In this document: piece after piece, positions 48,929 to 60,188 of the stretch
How the letters are laid out: every line of letters begins with the position of its first letter
How positions within the stretch are numbered: position 1 is the first letter of the stretch
NCBI RefSeq assembly: GCF_025698545.1
Contig: NC_068569.1
Location: 3,038,001 to 3,102,000 of the forward strand
Source: Gossypium raimondii
Taxonomy: Eukaryota > Streptophyta > Magnoliopsida > Malvales > Malvaceae
Direction: 5' to 3'
DNA: 64,000 nucleotides
Made by a program: the position numbers and the translations under genes
Notes under the pieces: model-generated
What the model was told of the DNA's origin: nothing
What the model saw: the letters and a program-made list of their open reading frames with translations, nothing else
The model's database searches: none

Positions 48929-51900
48929 TGTAACACCCCTTACCCGTATTCGACACCGGAATAGGGTACGAGGCATTACCAGAACACATACACTTATAAA
49001 CATGTTAAACTGAGTTATAAAATTTCATTCAAATTTAAACTCTTCAAATTTTTAACATGCTTTTATAAATCTTCACGTTATAACTTCAAAATACTATATT
49101 TGTAACAAATAGGGCTTCTAAGACCCAATACATACTCATGCAATTCAATACTTCATTTCCATTTCATTTAATTCACGATTCTCATGTTCACAATTCAGTT
49201 CAATTTCTAAATCCAATATACGTTTCAATACCACAATAATTCATTTAATTCAAATCATATCATTTGCAATTTCCATTTAATTCACGTACAGTTCAATTTC
49301 ATTAAGTTCAATACTAATACATATTTATCTTTTAACTTAACGTCCCCTTTTTACGTCATTTTACACTTCAAGCATGAACTTAGTATTTCATTTCCTTTCC
49401 ACTCCCATTTCCTATGCATATCACACAAGATATAAACATTACACTCAACCATAGTCGCAAGCTAGTTCTTTTTGAAGACTAACCACATGATAAACCATTT
49501 TAATAAATATTACAAACTTTAAACCTTACCACCCTTTTATGATCACAAGCAAATTTCCATCTAGGCATTTACCATCTCAATGCATAATTTTATAAATTTA
49601 ATGTGGCATAATCCAGCCACAACTTGGCCAAAGCCTAAGCATACACACCAAACATACTAGCCAAATAAACATATAGTATAAGCATTATAAGCATGGATAA
49701 GCATCACATTTATTTATGTATCAAACTTATCAATATGAGTTAATTCATAAACCATTTCTGACATTGCTACATACCAAATCATATACCAAGTATACCACAT
49801 ACACATACTATGAAACTTTATTTTCTCACATGAACTTTAACCATAACTGATAATGCACAATTATAAACATCATTTCTTTTCAATCGTTTATCAATTATAA
49901 TCGAGCATATGACCAATTATACACAAATAATTCATATGTTCTTCCAATTTTCCTCCCCCTCCTCTCTATTCCACATCCTTAATGTACATAACACTCTTAG
50001 AAATAACATTTTCTATAGTTTCACTATTCACTTACATGTATACTTAAAACTGTCTCTCCTAGTCAGAGTTACTAAATTATTTTTACCCGAAGCTACAAGG
50101 CTCCAAATTAAGGACCATTAATTTTCCCTGAAAATAAATTCATATATCTTCTTACCATAAAATTTTTAGAATTTTTGGTTTAGCCAAATAGTACAGTTTA
50201 TTCTTTAAATTTCCCCTGTTCCACTGCTCGACAGTTATGACCTCTCTTCACTAAAAATTAATTATCTCATTGTATAGAATTTGGATATTGTTTCTGTTTG
50301 TTTCTCTTGAAAATAGATTCACTGAGGATTTTAAACATATAAAATTTATTCCATAATTTTTTTTACAATTTTTGACAAATTTCCAAAGTCAGAACAGGGG
50401 ATTCCGAACTCATTTTGACTCTGTCTAACTAAACTTCAAATATCTCAAAATATATAACTCTTTTGCTTGCTTTGTTTCTTTTATGTGAAAATAAACTCAT
50501 TCAGATTCAATTTCATATATTATTCAGCCTCTAATTCAATCTCCATCATTTTTGGTGATTTTTTAAAGTCACACAACTGTTGCTATCTAAACTGTTTTAT
50601 TGCTAAATGTACTCTTTCATAATTTCACTTTTTCACTTTCAATCACAATTCAATTCAAAATTCATTTTTCCATTTCTAAGTCGATATTCAATTCAATTCC
50701 ACACCTATATTCATTATTCAATTACACTTAGTCAATTTCCCAATGAACACTTTAGAATAATAACAGATACTCGGTGGATTCAGCACATAGTAACCACATT
50801 ATTAATTAATGATGTCTGGTGGAATCAGCACATAGCAACCACCTTACTAATCAATCATGTTCGGTTCACATAGTAGCCTGCACATAGTACTACACATGTG
50901 ACCATTACCATCCGATACACGTAGTAGCCTGCACATAGTACTACACATGTGATCGAAACTATCCGGTACGCATAGTAGCCTGCACATAGTACTACACATG
51001 CGACCTATCATTCCGGTACACGTAGTAGCCTGCACATAGTACTACACATGTGACCATCACTTTCACTTTTACATAGCGGCCTACACACAATCCGTGCCAC
51101 ACATGTGATCATTTCTGTCACTTCATTCGTATCCCTTTTTGTTCCAAAGGTTCATTCGAGAATTTTTCACTTTTTCTCACTTTTCTTTTTATCGATCAAT
51201 TTCAATTTCTTGTCTTTCTTGATTTATAACAATACATTTAACTTATATAACATTCACACTATTCATTCCAGTCCAAAAGTCATACTTTGGAAAAATTACG
51301 TTTTTGCCCCTAAAGTTTCACAAAATTACAATTTTACCCCTAGGCCCGTAAAATAATTTTTATTAAATTTCCTTGCATTTTAGGCCTAGATTAACCATTT
51401 TCATAATTATAGCAATCCACAATACTCACTTATTCACACAATTGTGACATGTTTTATAACTTTTACAAATTAATCCTTTTAGGCATTTTCATCGAAAATT
51501 ACTTAGTACAAATCGTTTATCACACTCCAAACATTCATATTCTTCCATAAAACATCAAAATACATGCATATCATTCATTGGTAAATTTTTAAACACAAAC
51601 CCTAGTTCAAAACAATGGTAAAAATAGGTAAATCTTGTTACGAGGATTTCAAAAACGTAAAAATCATTAAAAACGGGGATAGAACGAACTTACAATCGAG
51701 CTTGGAAACTTGAAAAACCCCAGCCATGGTTTTTCCATGCAATTTTTGGCCTAGGGGTTGAAGATGGACAAAAATTGGCTTTTAATTTTGTTTTTAATTC
51801 ATTTTAATAACTAAATGACCAAAATGCCCTTAATGAAAAACTTTGGAAACATGCCTAACCATACCCATTTTTGTCCACCAACTTAACCAACGGTCTAATT

Positions 51901-52159
51901 ACCATATAAAGACCTCCAATTTAAAATTTCATAACAATTGGACACCTCTAACATATAGAACTCAACTTTTGCACTTTTTATAATTTAGTCCTTTTGACTA
52001 AATTGAGTGTCCAAACGTCAAAATTTTCAAGCGAAATTTTCACAAAATCATTTTGTGAAATCGTAGACCATAAAAATATAATGAAAATAAATTTTTTTCT
52101 CGTCAAATTTGTGGTCTCAAAACCACTATTCCTACTAGCCCTAAATTCAGGCTGTTACA
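48929..52159 (+). mobile_element. Solo LTR E (fossil, Ty3/gypsy-type), inserted in B
   Basis: Begins TGTAACACCCCTTACCCG at 48929 and ends TTCAGGCTGTTACA at 52159, 3231 bp. It is flanked by ATATA on both sides (48924-48928 and 52160-52164). The flanks read as one continuous stretch in the related LTR D (58090-58140, reverse strand), which confirms the insertion point. No internal domain is present, so it is a solo LTR of a long-LTR gypsy family (Tekay/Del-like, inferred from LTR length and terminal bases). It is among the youngest insertions in the nest. Confidence 0.88.
50770..51066. repeat. Tandem array in LTR E, units of about 51 bp
   Basis: Four good units of about 51 bp from 50862, each with AGTAGCCTGCACATAGTACT followed by ACACATGTGA. 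Two diverged 45-bp units precede them (CAGCACATAG.AACCAC). ACACATGTG contains the palindrome CACATGTG. Confidence 0.85.
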
Positions 52160-54702
52160 ATATATCTCCGACAAGCTTCCAACCTAATCGAGCTTCTGAT
52201 AATCATTTCAATGCATCTAATAATTATACATATTACCAATAATAATTCAATTCCAATAATAAAAAACATATTTATATAATATTCATCACCAAATAACATT
52301 CACTTTAATTAAAATTATACAAAATATAGTTCATACGAACTTACCAAGCTAAATTGTAAAAATACTAAAATTTAGGGACATTTTGATAATTTTCTATTTT
52401 CCTCAATTTCCACCCAATCTTGATCTAAATTAATATTTCATTCAATTTATTAAATTAAATAATAAAATAATTCATTTCATGCAATTTGGTCACTTTTTGA
52501 CATTTTATAAATTTACCCTTAAAATTTTACTTTTATTCAATTTAGTCCCTAAATCTAAACCATGCAAATCAGTCATTTTAATGAAAACTCATGCCAGTTG
52601 AATAATCATATATTTTCCTCCTCATCATTTACATTCCACATCCTTAATGTATATAACATGCTTATATGTAACATTATCTATAATTTCACTATTTATTTAT
52701 ATGTTCATTCAAAGCTGTCCACTTGAGTTATAGTCACTAAATTATTTATATCTTGAGCTACGGAATTTCGAATTAATATCCGCTAAATTTATATGAAACT
52801 AGACTCACATATCTTCTTACTATAAAATTTCAGAATTTATGGTTCAGTCAATAAGTACAGCTTATTTTTTAAAGTTATCCCTGTTCTGCTGTCTGACAGT
52901 TTTGACCCTTCTTCACTAAAAATTAATTATCTCCTCGTACGGGATTCAGATGATGTTACCATTTGTTTCTATTGAAAATAAACTAATTAAGGATTTAAAC
53001 ATATAAATTTAAGCCCCTAATTATTTTTCTCAATTTTTTTATGATTTTCCAAAGTCAAAATAGGGGAACCCAAAATCATTCTAACCTTGTTTCTCAAAAT
53101 TTATTATATCTCATGATTTACAACTCCATTGCTTACACCGTTTCTTTTATGAGAAACTAGACTCGTTAAGATTTAATTTCATATTTTATTCATCTTCTAA
53201 TTTGATTCCTACAATTTTTGGTTTTCAAAGTTAGACTACTGCTACTGGCCAAAACTGTTTTAATGCAATATGTTGATTACAAAGTTTAAAACTCCATTAT
53301 TCTTTATTTCTATAATATTTCCCATCACTTTCTCTTATTTCCTTCACTGATATATCAAGAACATAAGACCTTATTTAATAAAACTCTACTATAACATCAT
53401 TTCCATGTTTTTCAATAATATCAAACTTAAAAATATATTGAAATCTTGATGTTCTTACCTTGTCCTATTAATTTCAAACTTTAACTTGATTTTCTCTCTC
53501 CTCCAGCTTCTATTTCTTAAATCTAACTTGATATTCTAGCTCCCTATAGTCTCATTGTTATCTTTCTCTCTTGATGGATATGGAAATTCTTTTGATTTCT
53601 AGGTGAAAATGGTGAATTTTTGGTGGAAGGACCAAATTGTAAAGAAAGCAAAACTTTCTTTCTATCTCTCTTCTTCTCACGTTGGTGCATGGGGAAAAAT
53701 TGTGGGATGGTGATTCTTCATCTTCCTTTTCTTATATATATACTAAATAAAATAATAAAATAATATTTAAAAATCAAATTAAAATATTAATAAACTAATA
53801 TTTAATTAATTAATCTAAAATATCTCCAACATCATCATTGCCTTCTATATTTCTCTCTTCTAATTGATCATTTTGCCCTTTATGATCTTTAAAAATTACA
53901 TCATTGAGTCATCGCTTAATTTGGTAAAATTGTGATTTAGTCCCTCAATATTCTTCGCCTTTTCAATTTGGTCCTAATTCATCCATTTTCCTTAGTTTCT
54001 AGATTATTCCACCCTTAAAATATTTTCACCATTGGTCCTTTAACTTTTTCATATTTACACTTTTCTCCCTTAAATTTTGAGTATTTACTCTTAATTAACA
54101 AAACTTTTCTCACTTTTGCGATTTAATCTTTTCTTGAATTAATATATCTTAATATACTTCCCAATGTTGCCATAACTGAAAATTTCCTTTTTGTCACTTT
54201 ATTTCCTTGTTTTACTATATCAAGGATACCTACTTTCTTCTTGTAGTAATTTTTGGGGTATTACAAGTAGTAATTTTCGGGATATTACATTAGTCTTATT
54301 GATGTTGATGTATTGAATAGTTATAATGTGGTGATTATGCATTTTTATTATATAAATTCATGTTCATTTTTACATAATTTGATCTTAAATGGACAAGTAT
54401 TAAATTTATGTTATATGCAACTATAAGTTTATGATGTATTAGTATATTTATATATATGCATTACTTAAGATAATTTGGTTGTTTTATGATAAAATGAGTT
54501 ATGTACATGTAATAACAATAGAGAAGTTATTTACAATCATATCTTAATGCAACTATATGATTAAAGTTTAAATAGTATGCATATCATTTGAATGTTAAAT
54601 GTTTGTGTTCTATCATGCTATGTTCAGTAATGCTTCGTAACCCTAATCTGGCGACGGATATGGGTTAGGGGTGTTACATTGACGATGGTGATTAGGCTTA
54701 TG

Positions 54703-57570
54703 TGTAACACCCCTTAACCGTATCCAACACCGGAATAGGGTACGAGGCCTTACCAAAACACATACACTTGTAAACGTATTTAACCGAGTTATAAAATTTC
54801 ATCAAAATTAAAACTTTCAAAATAATAAACATGTTTCTATAACTTTTCACAATATATCCTCAAAATATTATAATCATAATAATTAGGGCCTGCGAGACCC
54901 GATACATACTCATGCAATTTAATGCTTCATTTCCATTTCATTCAATTCGCAATTTCTCATGCTCATAATTTAAATCATATCACTAGCAATTTCCATTTAA
55001 TTCACGTACAATTCAATGACATCAAATTCAAAACTAATACGTATTTACCATTTAACTCAATGTTTATTGATTATACCATTCAATAACACATTTATGAAAT
55101 TCTCAATTTAGCAATGAAAATATCACTTTAGTTTGAATAACAACATCGTCCTGATATAAATACACTACCACTTATCCATTTACTTTAATTCTTTCGGGCC
55201 CATTTGTCACTTACCATCCTTAATCAAATTAGGGAACAGTCACGGAAAATTGAGTACTTCACTTTCACTTTGCCATAGTATAACTATGGTCTTACGTATG
55301 ATCACTTATCACTTGTCCCTGATCAGATAAGTGTAGCCACCTATCACTTTGTTTCTTGATCAGATAAGTGTAGCCACTTATCACTTTGTCTCTTGATCGA
55401 TAAGTGTAGCCACTTATCACTTTGTTTCTTGATCAGATAAGTGTAGCCACTTATCACTTTGTCTCTTGATCAGATAAGTGTAGCCGAAGCTATCACTTAT
55501 CACTTTTCACTTGTCACTTGATCAGATAAGTGTAGCTAAAGCTACCACTTATCACTTTGTCACTTGATCAGAAGTACTCAAATCCGGCGTTCCGCTCAAT
55601 TTGATCATTTATTCATATATCAGGCTTACCAACATGTGTTAATTCATAAACCATTCATGGTATTATTTCATGCCAAATCATATACTGAATATACCATGCA
55701 CACATACTATGAAACTTTATTTTCACACATGAGCTTAAACCATGACCAATAATGCACAAAAATAAGCATCATTCATATTTCATCGTTTATGAGTTATAAT
55801 CAAACATATGACCATTTATACACGAATCATTCATATATTTCCCAATTTTCCTCCTCCTCCTCTCCATTCCACATCCTTAATGTGTATAACACACTTAAAC
55901 AACATTAACCATAATTTCAATATTCACTAACATGTATATTCAAAGCTGTTTATCCGAGTCAGAGTCACTAAATTATTTTTATCCGGAGCTACAGAGCTCC
56001 AAATTAAGATCCGTTAATTTTCCTGAAATTAGACTCACATATCTTCATACCATAAAATTTTCATAATTTTGGTTCAGCCAAATAGTACAGTTTATTCTTT
56101 AAAGTTTCCCTGTTTCGCTGTCTGACAGTTCCGACCACTCTTCACTAAAATTAATTATCTCATTGTACAGAATTCGGATGATGTTTTAGCTTGTTTCTTC
56201 TAAAATAGACTCATTAAGGATTCTAACCATATAAACTATAACTCATAATCATTTTTTTACAATTTTAATGATTTTCCAAAGTCAGAACAGGGAACCTGAA
56301 TTCATTCTGACCTTGTCTCACAAAATCTATTATATCTCATGATTTACAATTCCATTGCTCACATCATTTCTTTTATAAGAAACTAGACTCAATAAGCTTT
56401 AGTTTCATATTTTATTCATCCTCTAATTCAATCTCTACAATTTTGGTGATTTTTCAAAGTTACACTACTGCTGCTGTCCAAAACTGCTTTAGTGCAAAAT
56501 GTTGATTTCCATTTTGCCCCAAATTTCACAGTTTATACAATTCGGTCCTTTCTCAATTAACCCTCAATTAATCTAATTTTCTCAATTAGTACTTTACTAG
56601 ACATTATAAGTTGTTACACAACTACTGAAATTCAGAATTTCCACATATAACTCTATCTTCAAACTCTTTTACTATTAGGTCCCAAACATTCACTTTCTAT
56701 TCAATTCTTTCAATAAAATCAGCATATGAACAATTTAAAGCTCTAATTTCATGCTAAATCATCATATACTTCCAGCACATATTCATATCAACTTTCAACT
56801 TCTTTCATAAAATCAAAAACTAATGAATTTAACAAGTGGGCCTAGTTGTAAAAGTCATAAAATACAAAAATTTCAAGAAATAGTCAAGAATTGAACTTAC
56901 TTGTAATAAAAATATGAAGAACCAGTTTGAAGAAGCCCTTCCATGGTGTTTTAGCTGATGAGAATTCAGAAAAATGAAGAGAAATCTAGATAATTCCACT
57001 TGGGTCCTAACTTTATTAAGCAAAATTTGCAATTTTCCAATTTTTCCCTTAATTCTCCTTACTTTCTTGCTGATTTCATGCCTCTGTTGTCCAGCCCAAA
57101 TAGACCTTGGGTCTATTTGTCTTTTAACCCTCTTCCTTTTATCATTTAAGCTATTTAATCATTTCCCAAAATTTTGCATTTGTTACAATTTAGTCCTTTT
57201 GTTCAATTAATTATCGGAACTTTAAAATTTCTTAACGAAACTTTAATACTAACTTTTTAACACTCCATAAATATTTATAAAAATATTTATGGCTCAGTTT
57301 AAAATCCCCGAGGTCTTGATACCTCATTTCGATTCTAATTATTTTAATATTTATTTCTAGTGCACTATTCACTATTTCAAAAATTTTCCTAACTTCATAT
57401 TTAACTTATACTTACTAAATTAATAATATTTTCTACCCATTTGTCGAATTTAGTGATCTCGAATCACCGTTCCGACACCTCTGAAAATTCAAGCCATTAC
57501 ATTTTTTTTTTCGTCGGATTTGTGGTCCCGAAACCACTGTTCCGACTAAGCCTAAAATCGGGCTATTACA
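54703..57570 (+). mobile_element. Solo LTR C (fossil, Ty3/gypsy-type), inserted in D
   Basis: Begins TGTAACACCCCTTAACCG at 54703 and ends ATCGGGCTATTACA at 57570, 2868 bp. It is flanked by the exact duplication TTATG (54698-54702 and 57571-57575). It is clearly related to E at both ends (CACCGGAATAGGGTACGAGG; TGGTCCCGAAACCACTGTTCC) and has no internal region. It inserted into D only 19 bp from the right-hand target duplication of A. Confidence 0.88.
55300..55575. repeat. Tandem array in LTR C, hairpin units of about 38 bp
   Basis: About six imperfect units containing GATAAGTGTAGCCACTTATC, which is itself an inverted repeat (GATAAGTG / CACTTATC with a 4-nt loop), separated by ACTTTGT.TCTTGATCA. 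Confidence 0.88.
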
Positions 57571-58736
57571 TTATGTCAAGTTTGAGATTATGATTGATGC
57601 ATATGCTTATGTCTGGTATTATATAGATGAAATGGTAAGTTCATAATTGAAATGTGATATGATGAAAAAGGGATTGATGAGTTGAATAATGTACTTATAT
57701 ATGAGAAAGTATGTATGTTATGGTTGAATTTACCTATGTTATGAATAAATATATTAATAAATTAATTGATGTTATTATTTAAGTTTATGTTAGGTAAATG
57801 AAATGGAAAGTAAGTAAAAGAAATTTTTCGTAGTTTTATGAAAATGTTAGTGATGGTGTAAAATGTTTTATAAAATCTTATTATTTTAGGAATGATTATA
57901 TATATGATGTTGATAAACTTACTCATTTATGAGTTGATGGTTATGTAGTTGATAAATCTTGAGGCATTTGTATAGCTTTATATTTATCATATAAAGTTTA
58001 TTATTGAATTGGAATATTATGTTTAAAGTCTGTACCAGCTTACTAAGCATTCATTGCTTACGTAGTTGTTTATCCCTTACTTTACAGATTATCGAAAGTT
58101 CGATCGTGTTGGAAGCTTGTCGGAGATCTATCACACTATCCATCGGTTCTATCGGTACTTTTGGATGTTTTGGTTTTGGTTATAATGGCATGTATATGTA
58201 TTCTGGTTAATGTTGGTCTATATGTATTTTGTTGATATCAGCCACTTCTTTGGCTTGTGTTTTGGCACATTTTGGTTTGTGCATATTTGCCTTATGTGGT
58301 TGATGTGTGCTTTGGTTTATGGTTGTACAGTGAAAGGTAAAATGTTAGCTAAATGTGCATTTTATACATGTGTTTTGGGATGTGATGAATTAATCATGAA
58401 TTGGTACATTGATATGTAAGGTATATATATCTAAATATGTTAGTATTTGAAATACATTTTGGCACCAAATGGTATGTTTTGGTAGGTAAGTGACTTGGTT
58501 TGAAATAATGCAAAATAGCAAGTTAGTTATACATATGAATATATTGAATACACATGTTATAAGTTGTCATTTGAGGTGCCTAAAGACATATTGGTTGTAT
58601 GTGAAGATATTATATGTTTAAAGCTTGATTTTGGCTTGTTTTAGATGCCTAATTATGGTGTTTTGATATGCATAGTGTTGATAGTAGGTTAACACCAATT
58701 TGGGTGAAAAATATGGCTTGAAAAATGACCTATTTT

Positions 58737-59006
58737 CGTCCACACAAGTAGAGACACGGGCATCAGCTGTGTGTGACACACGGGCAGGTGACACGGTCGT
58801 GTGTCTCATGTATCTTTTAAAGAGTGCAAGTCAGTATATTCACACGGCCTGGCACACGGGCATGTGGCTTGGCCGTGTGGCACAAGTTAGTGAGTTACAT
58901 GGGCATAGGCACGGGCTAGGACACGGCTGTATGTCCTTAATTCGAATGTCCACACGGCCTGAGGTACGTGCGTGTCTCTTGACCGTGTGAGCCACACGGC
59001 CGTGTG
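58737..59006. repeat. CACACGGCCGTGTG-type repeat cluster in LTR D
   Basis: Irregular repetition of CACACGG, GGGCATGTG and GGCCGTGTG, ending in the perfect 14-bp palindrome CACACGGCCGTGTG at 58993-59006. GC content is far above the surrounding LTR. This kind of cluster is familiar from long gypsy LTRs in plants. Confidence 0.75.
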
Positions 59007-59180
59007 ACCCCTGCAGTGTTGAAAAATTTCAAATGTTTCTAGAAAATTTTTTGAGTTTTCGATTTAGTCTCGATTTGTTTCTAATGCGTAATTTGGGGCC
59101 TCGGGGGCTCATATAAGAGACAATATGTATGCTTTTAATTGGTTTTTAACATGAATGCTATATAATATGAAATATTTGTA

Positions 59181-59880
59181 TTTTCTGTCTGTTTGATTTG
59201 TAAATTAAGTCAAATCTCTTAATTTAATAAATTAAAAAACTTATTAAGTCAAATTAATTCTATTAAATTGGTTCAATTTAATTGATTAATTAATTTTTTT
59301 TGACCTTATTTAAAAATAACGATGTTAATTTTTAGTGTTTAACTTTGAATTTTGAGATTTATTTGTTAAGAATTCATAAAATAGAATGATATTGTCAATT
59401 AACTTTCATCATTTTAACCCTAAAACTTGAGAAAAATCACACCCATATTTTTTTAATAATCAAACACAAATTTAAAAATTCACATTTAACACTAAATTTA
59501 TTTGATTAGTAAGATTATGAAAATTTAAACCGAATAATATTAGGAACTTTAAAATTAACAATGTTATCTTTACATACCTTATACAATATTAGTATCATAT
59601 TGAACAAAGAAAATAATCTAAAAATTTAATATGAATCCAAATAATATGTATTTTGTCTTTATATGATAAAATTTATAAAGCTTAGCAGCCATTACTATTG
59701 GACAGACATTAATAATTATAAAACTTAATTTAAGAGTTTAATAAATTTTGATGAGGAGTAATTATTTTAGAATTGTTTTTCTTAATTATATTATTTATCT
59801 ATCTCTAAAATTTAAATTTGGATTTAATAAAATGATATATTATTATAGATTTGAGTTTAATTTCGTCAAAATGGGCTTTT
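59181..59880. other. AT-rich spacer between LTR nest and Alfin1-like gene
   Basis: Very AT-rich, no gene seen. The boundary with LTR D is uncertain by about 100 bp. Confidence 0.5.
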
Positions 59881-59884
59881 TTTC

Positions 59885-59892
59885 TATAAATA
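59885..59892 (+). promoter_or_regulatory. TATA-like box of the Alfin1-like gene
   Basis: TATAAATA about 300 bp upstream of the start codon, followed by a TGGGCC site-II-like motif near 59905 and a CT-rich leader (60035-60120), a common layout for plant housekeeping promoters. Inferred from motifs only. Confidence 0.4.
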
Positions 59893-60188
59893 ATTTATTC
59901 ATAGATGGGCCGGTCCCATTTTTTTCCCGGATTGGTTCACATATTTCTGCCTTTTCCTTCTTTCTCCCTCCATAGAGAGAAACAGAGAGAAGGGGTCAGT
60001 TAATTTTACTCTTAAAAACTAAAACGAAAATTCCCCTTTGCAAATCTTTCATTTCCCTCCTTTTCCTCTCTCTCTCAGACCGTCTCCTTCCCTTTTCCCT
60101 TCCTCTCTGCTACTCGATCTCCACACTGCAACACAATTTCTCTTTCAAAGAGAAGACAAAGAAAGGAAGAAAAGTATCAGCCCGGATT

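Larger units (their letters stand above)
48703..54289 (+). mobile_element. Solo LTR B (fossil, Ty3/gypsy-type), inserted in A
   Basis: Begins TGTAACACCCCTAACTCG at 48703 and ends GGGATATTACA at 54289. It is flanked by the exact duplication TTAGT (48698-48702 and 54290-54294). Without the nested element E it is about 2.35 kb. Its right end carries a doubled terminal phrase (GTAATTTTTGGGGTATTACA, then a second copy). It is the same family as the LTR end at 1-903. Non-coding and apparently solo. Younger than A, older than E. Confidence 0.85.
45591..54678 (-). mobile_element. Solo LTR A (fossil, Ty3/gypsy-type), inserted in D
   Basis: Begins TGTAACAGCCC at 45591 and ends GGGGTGTTACA at 54678. 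It is flanked by the exact 5-bp duplication TTGAC (45586-45590 and 54679-54683). It is opposite in orientation to B, C and E. Excluding the nested element B it is about 3.5 kb, with no recognisable gag or pol and no primer-binding site or polypurine tract, so it is best read as a solo LTR left by recombination. It is younger than D and older than B. Confidence 0.85.
43696..59180 (-). mobile_element. LTR D, outer member of the nest (fossil, Ty3/gypsy-type)
   Basis: The outermost element. Its own sequence is at about 43696-45590, 54684-54702 and 57576-59180; the rest is later insertions A and C. It starts near TATCAGCCCG with GTGGTTTCGGGGTCACTGAATCC, the mirror image of the right end of LTRs C and E, so it runs in the opposite orientation. 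Its own length is about 3.5 kb, like LTR A. The right edge (about 59180) lacks the expected GGGTGTTACA terminus, so it looks truncated and no target duplication was found. No internal coding region is seen. It is the oldest of the group by nesting. Confidence 0.6.

Noticed and set aside
50847-51035. Cys/Met-rich repetitive minus-strand open frame
   Set aside because: Translation of the 51-bp tandem array in LTR E; the periodicity comes from the DNA repeat.
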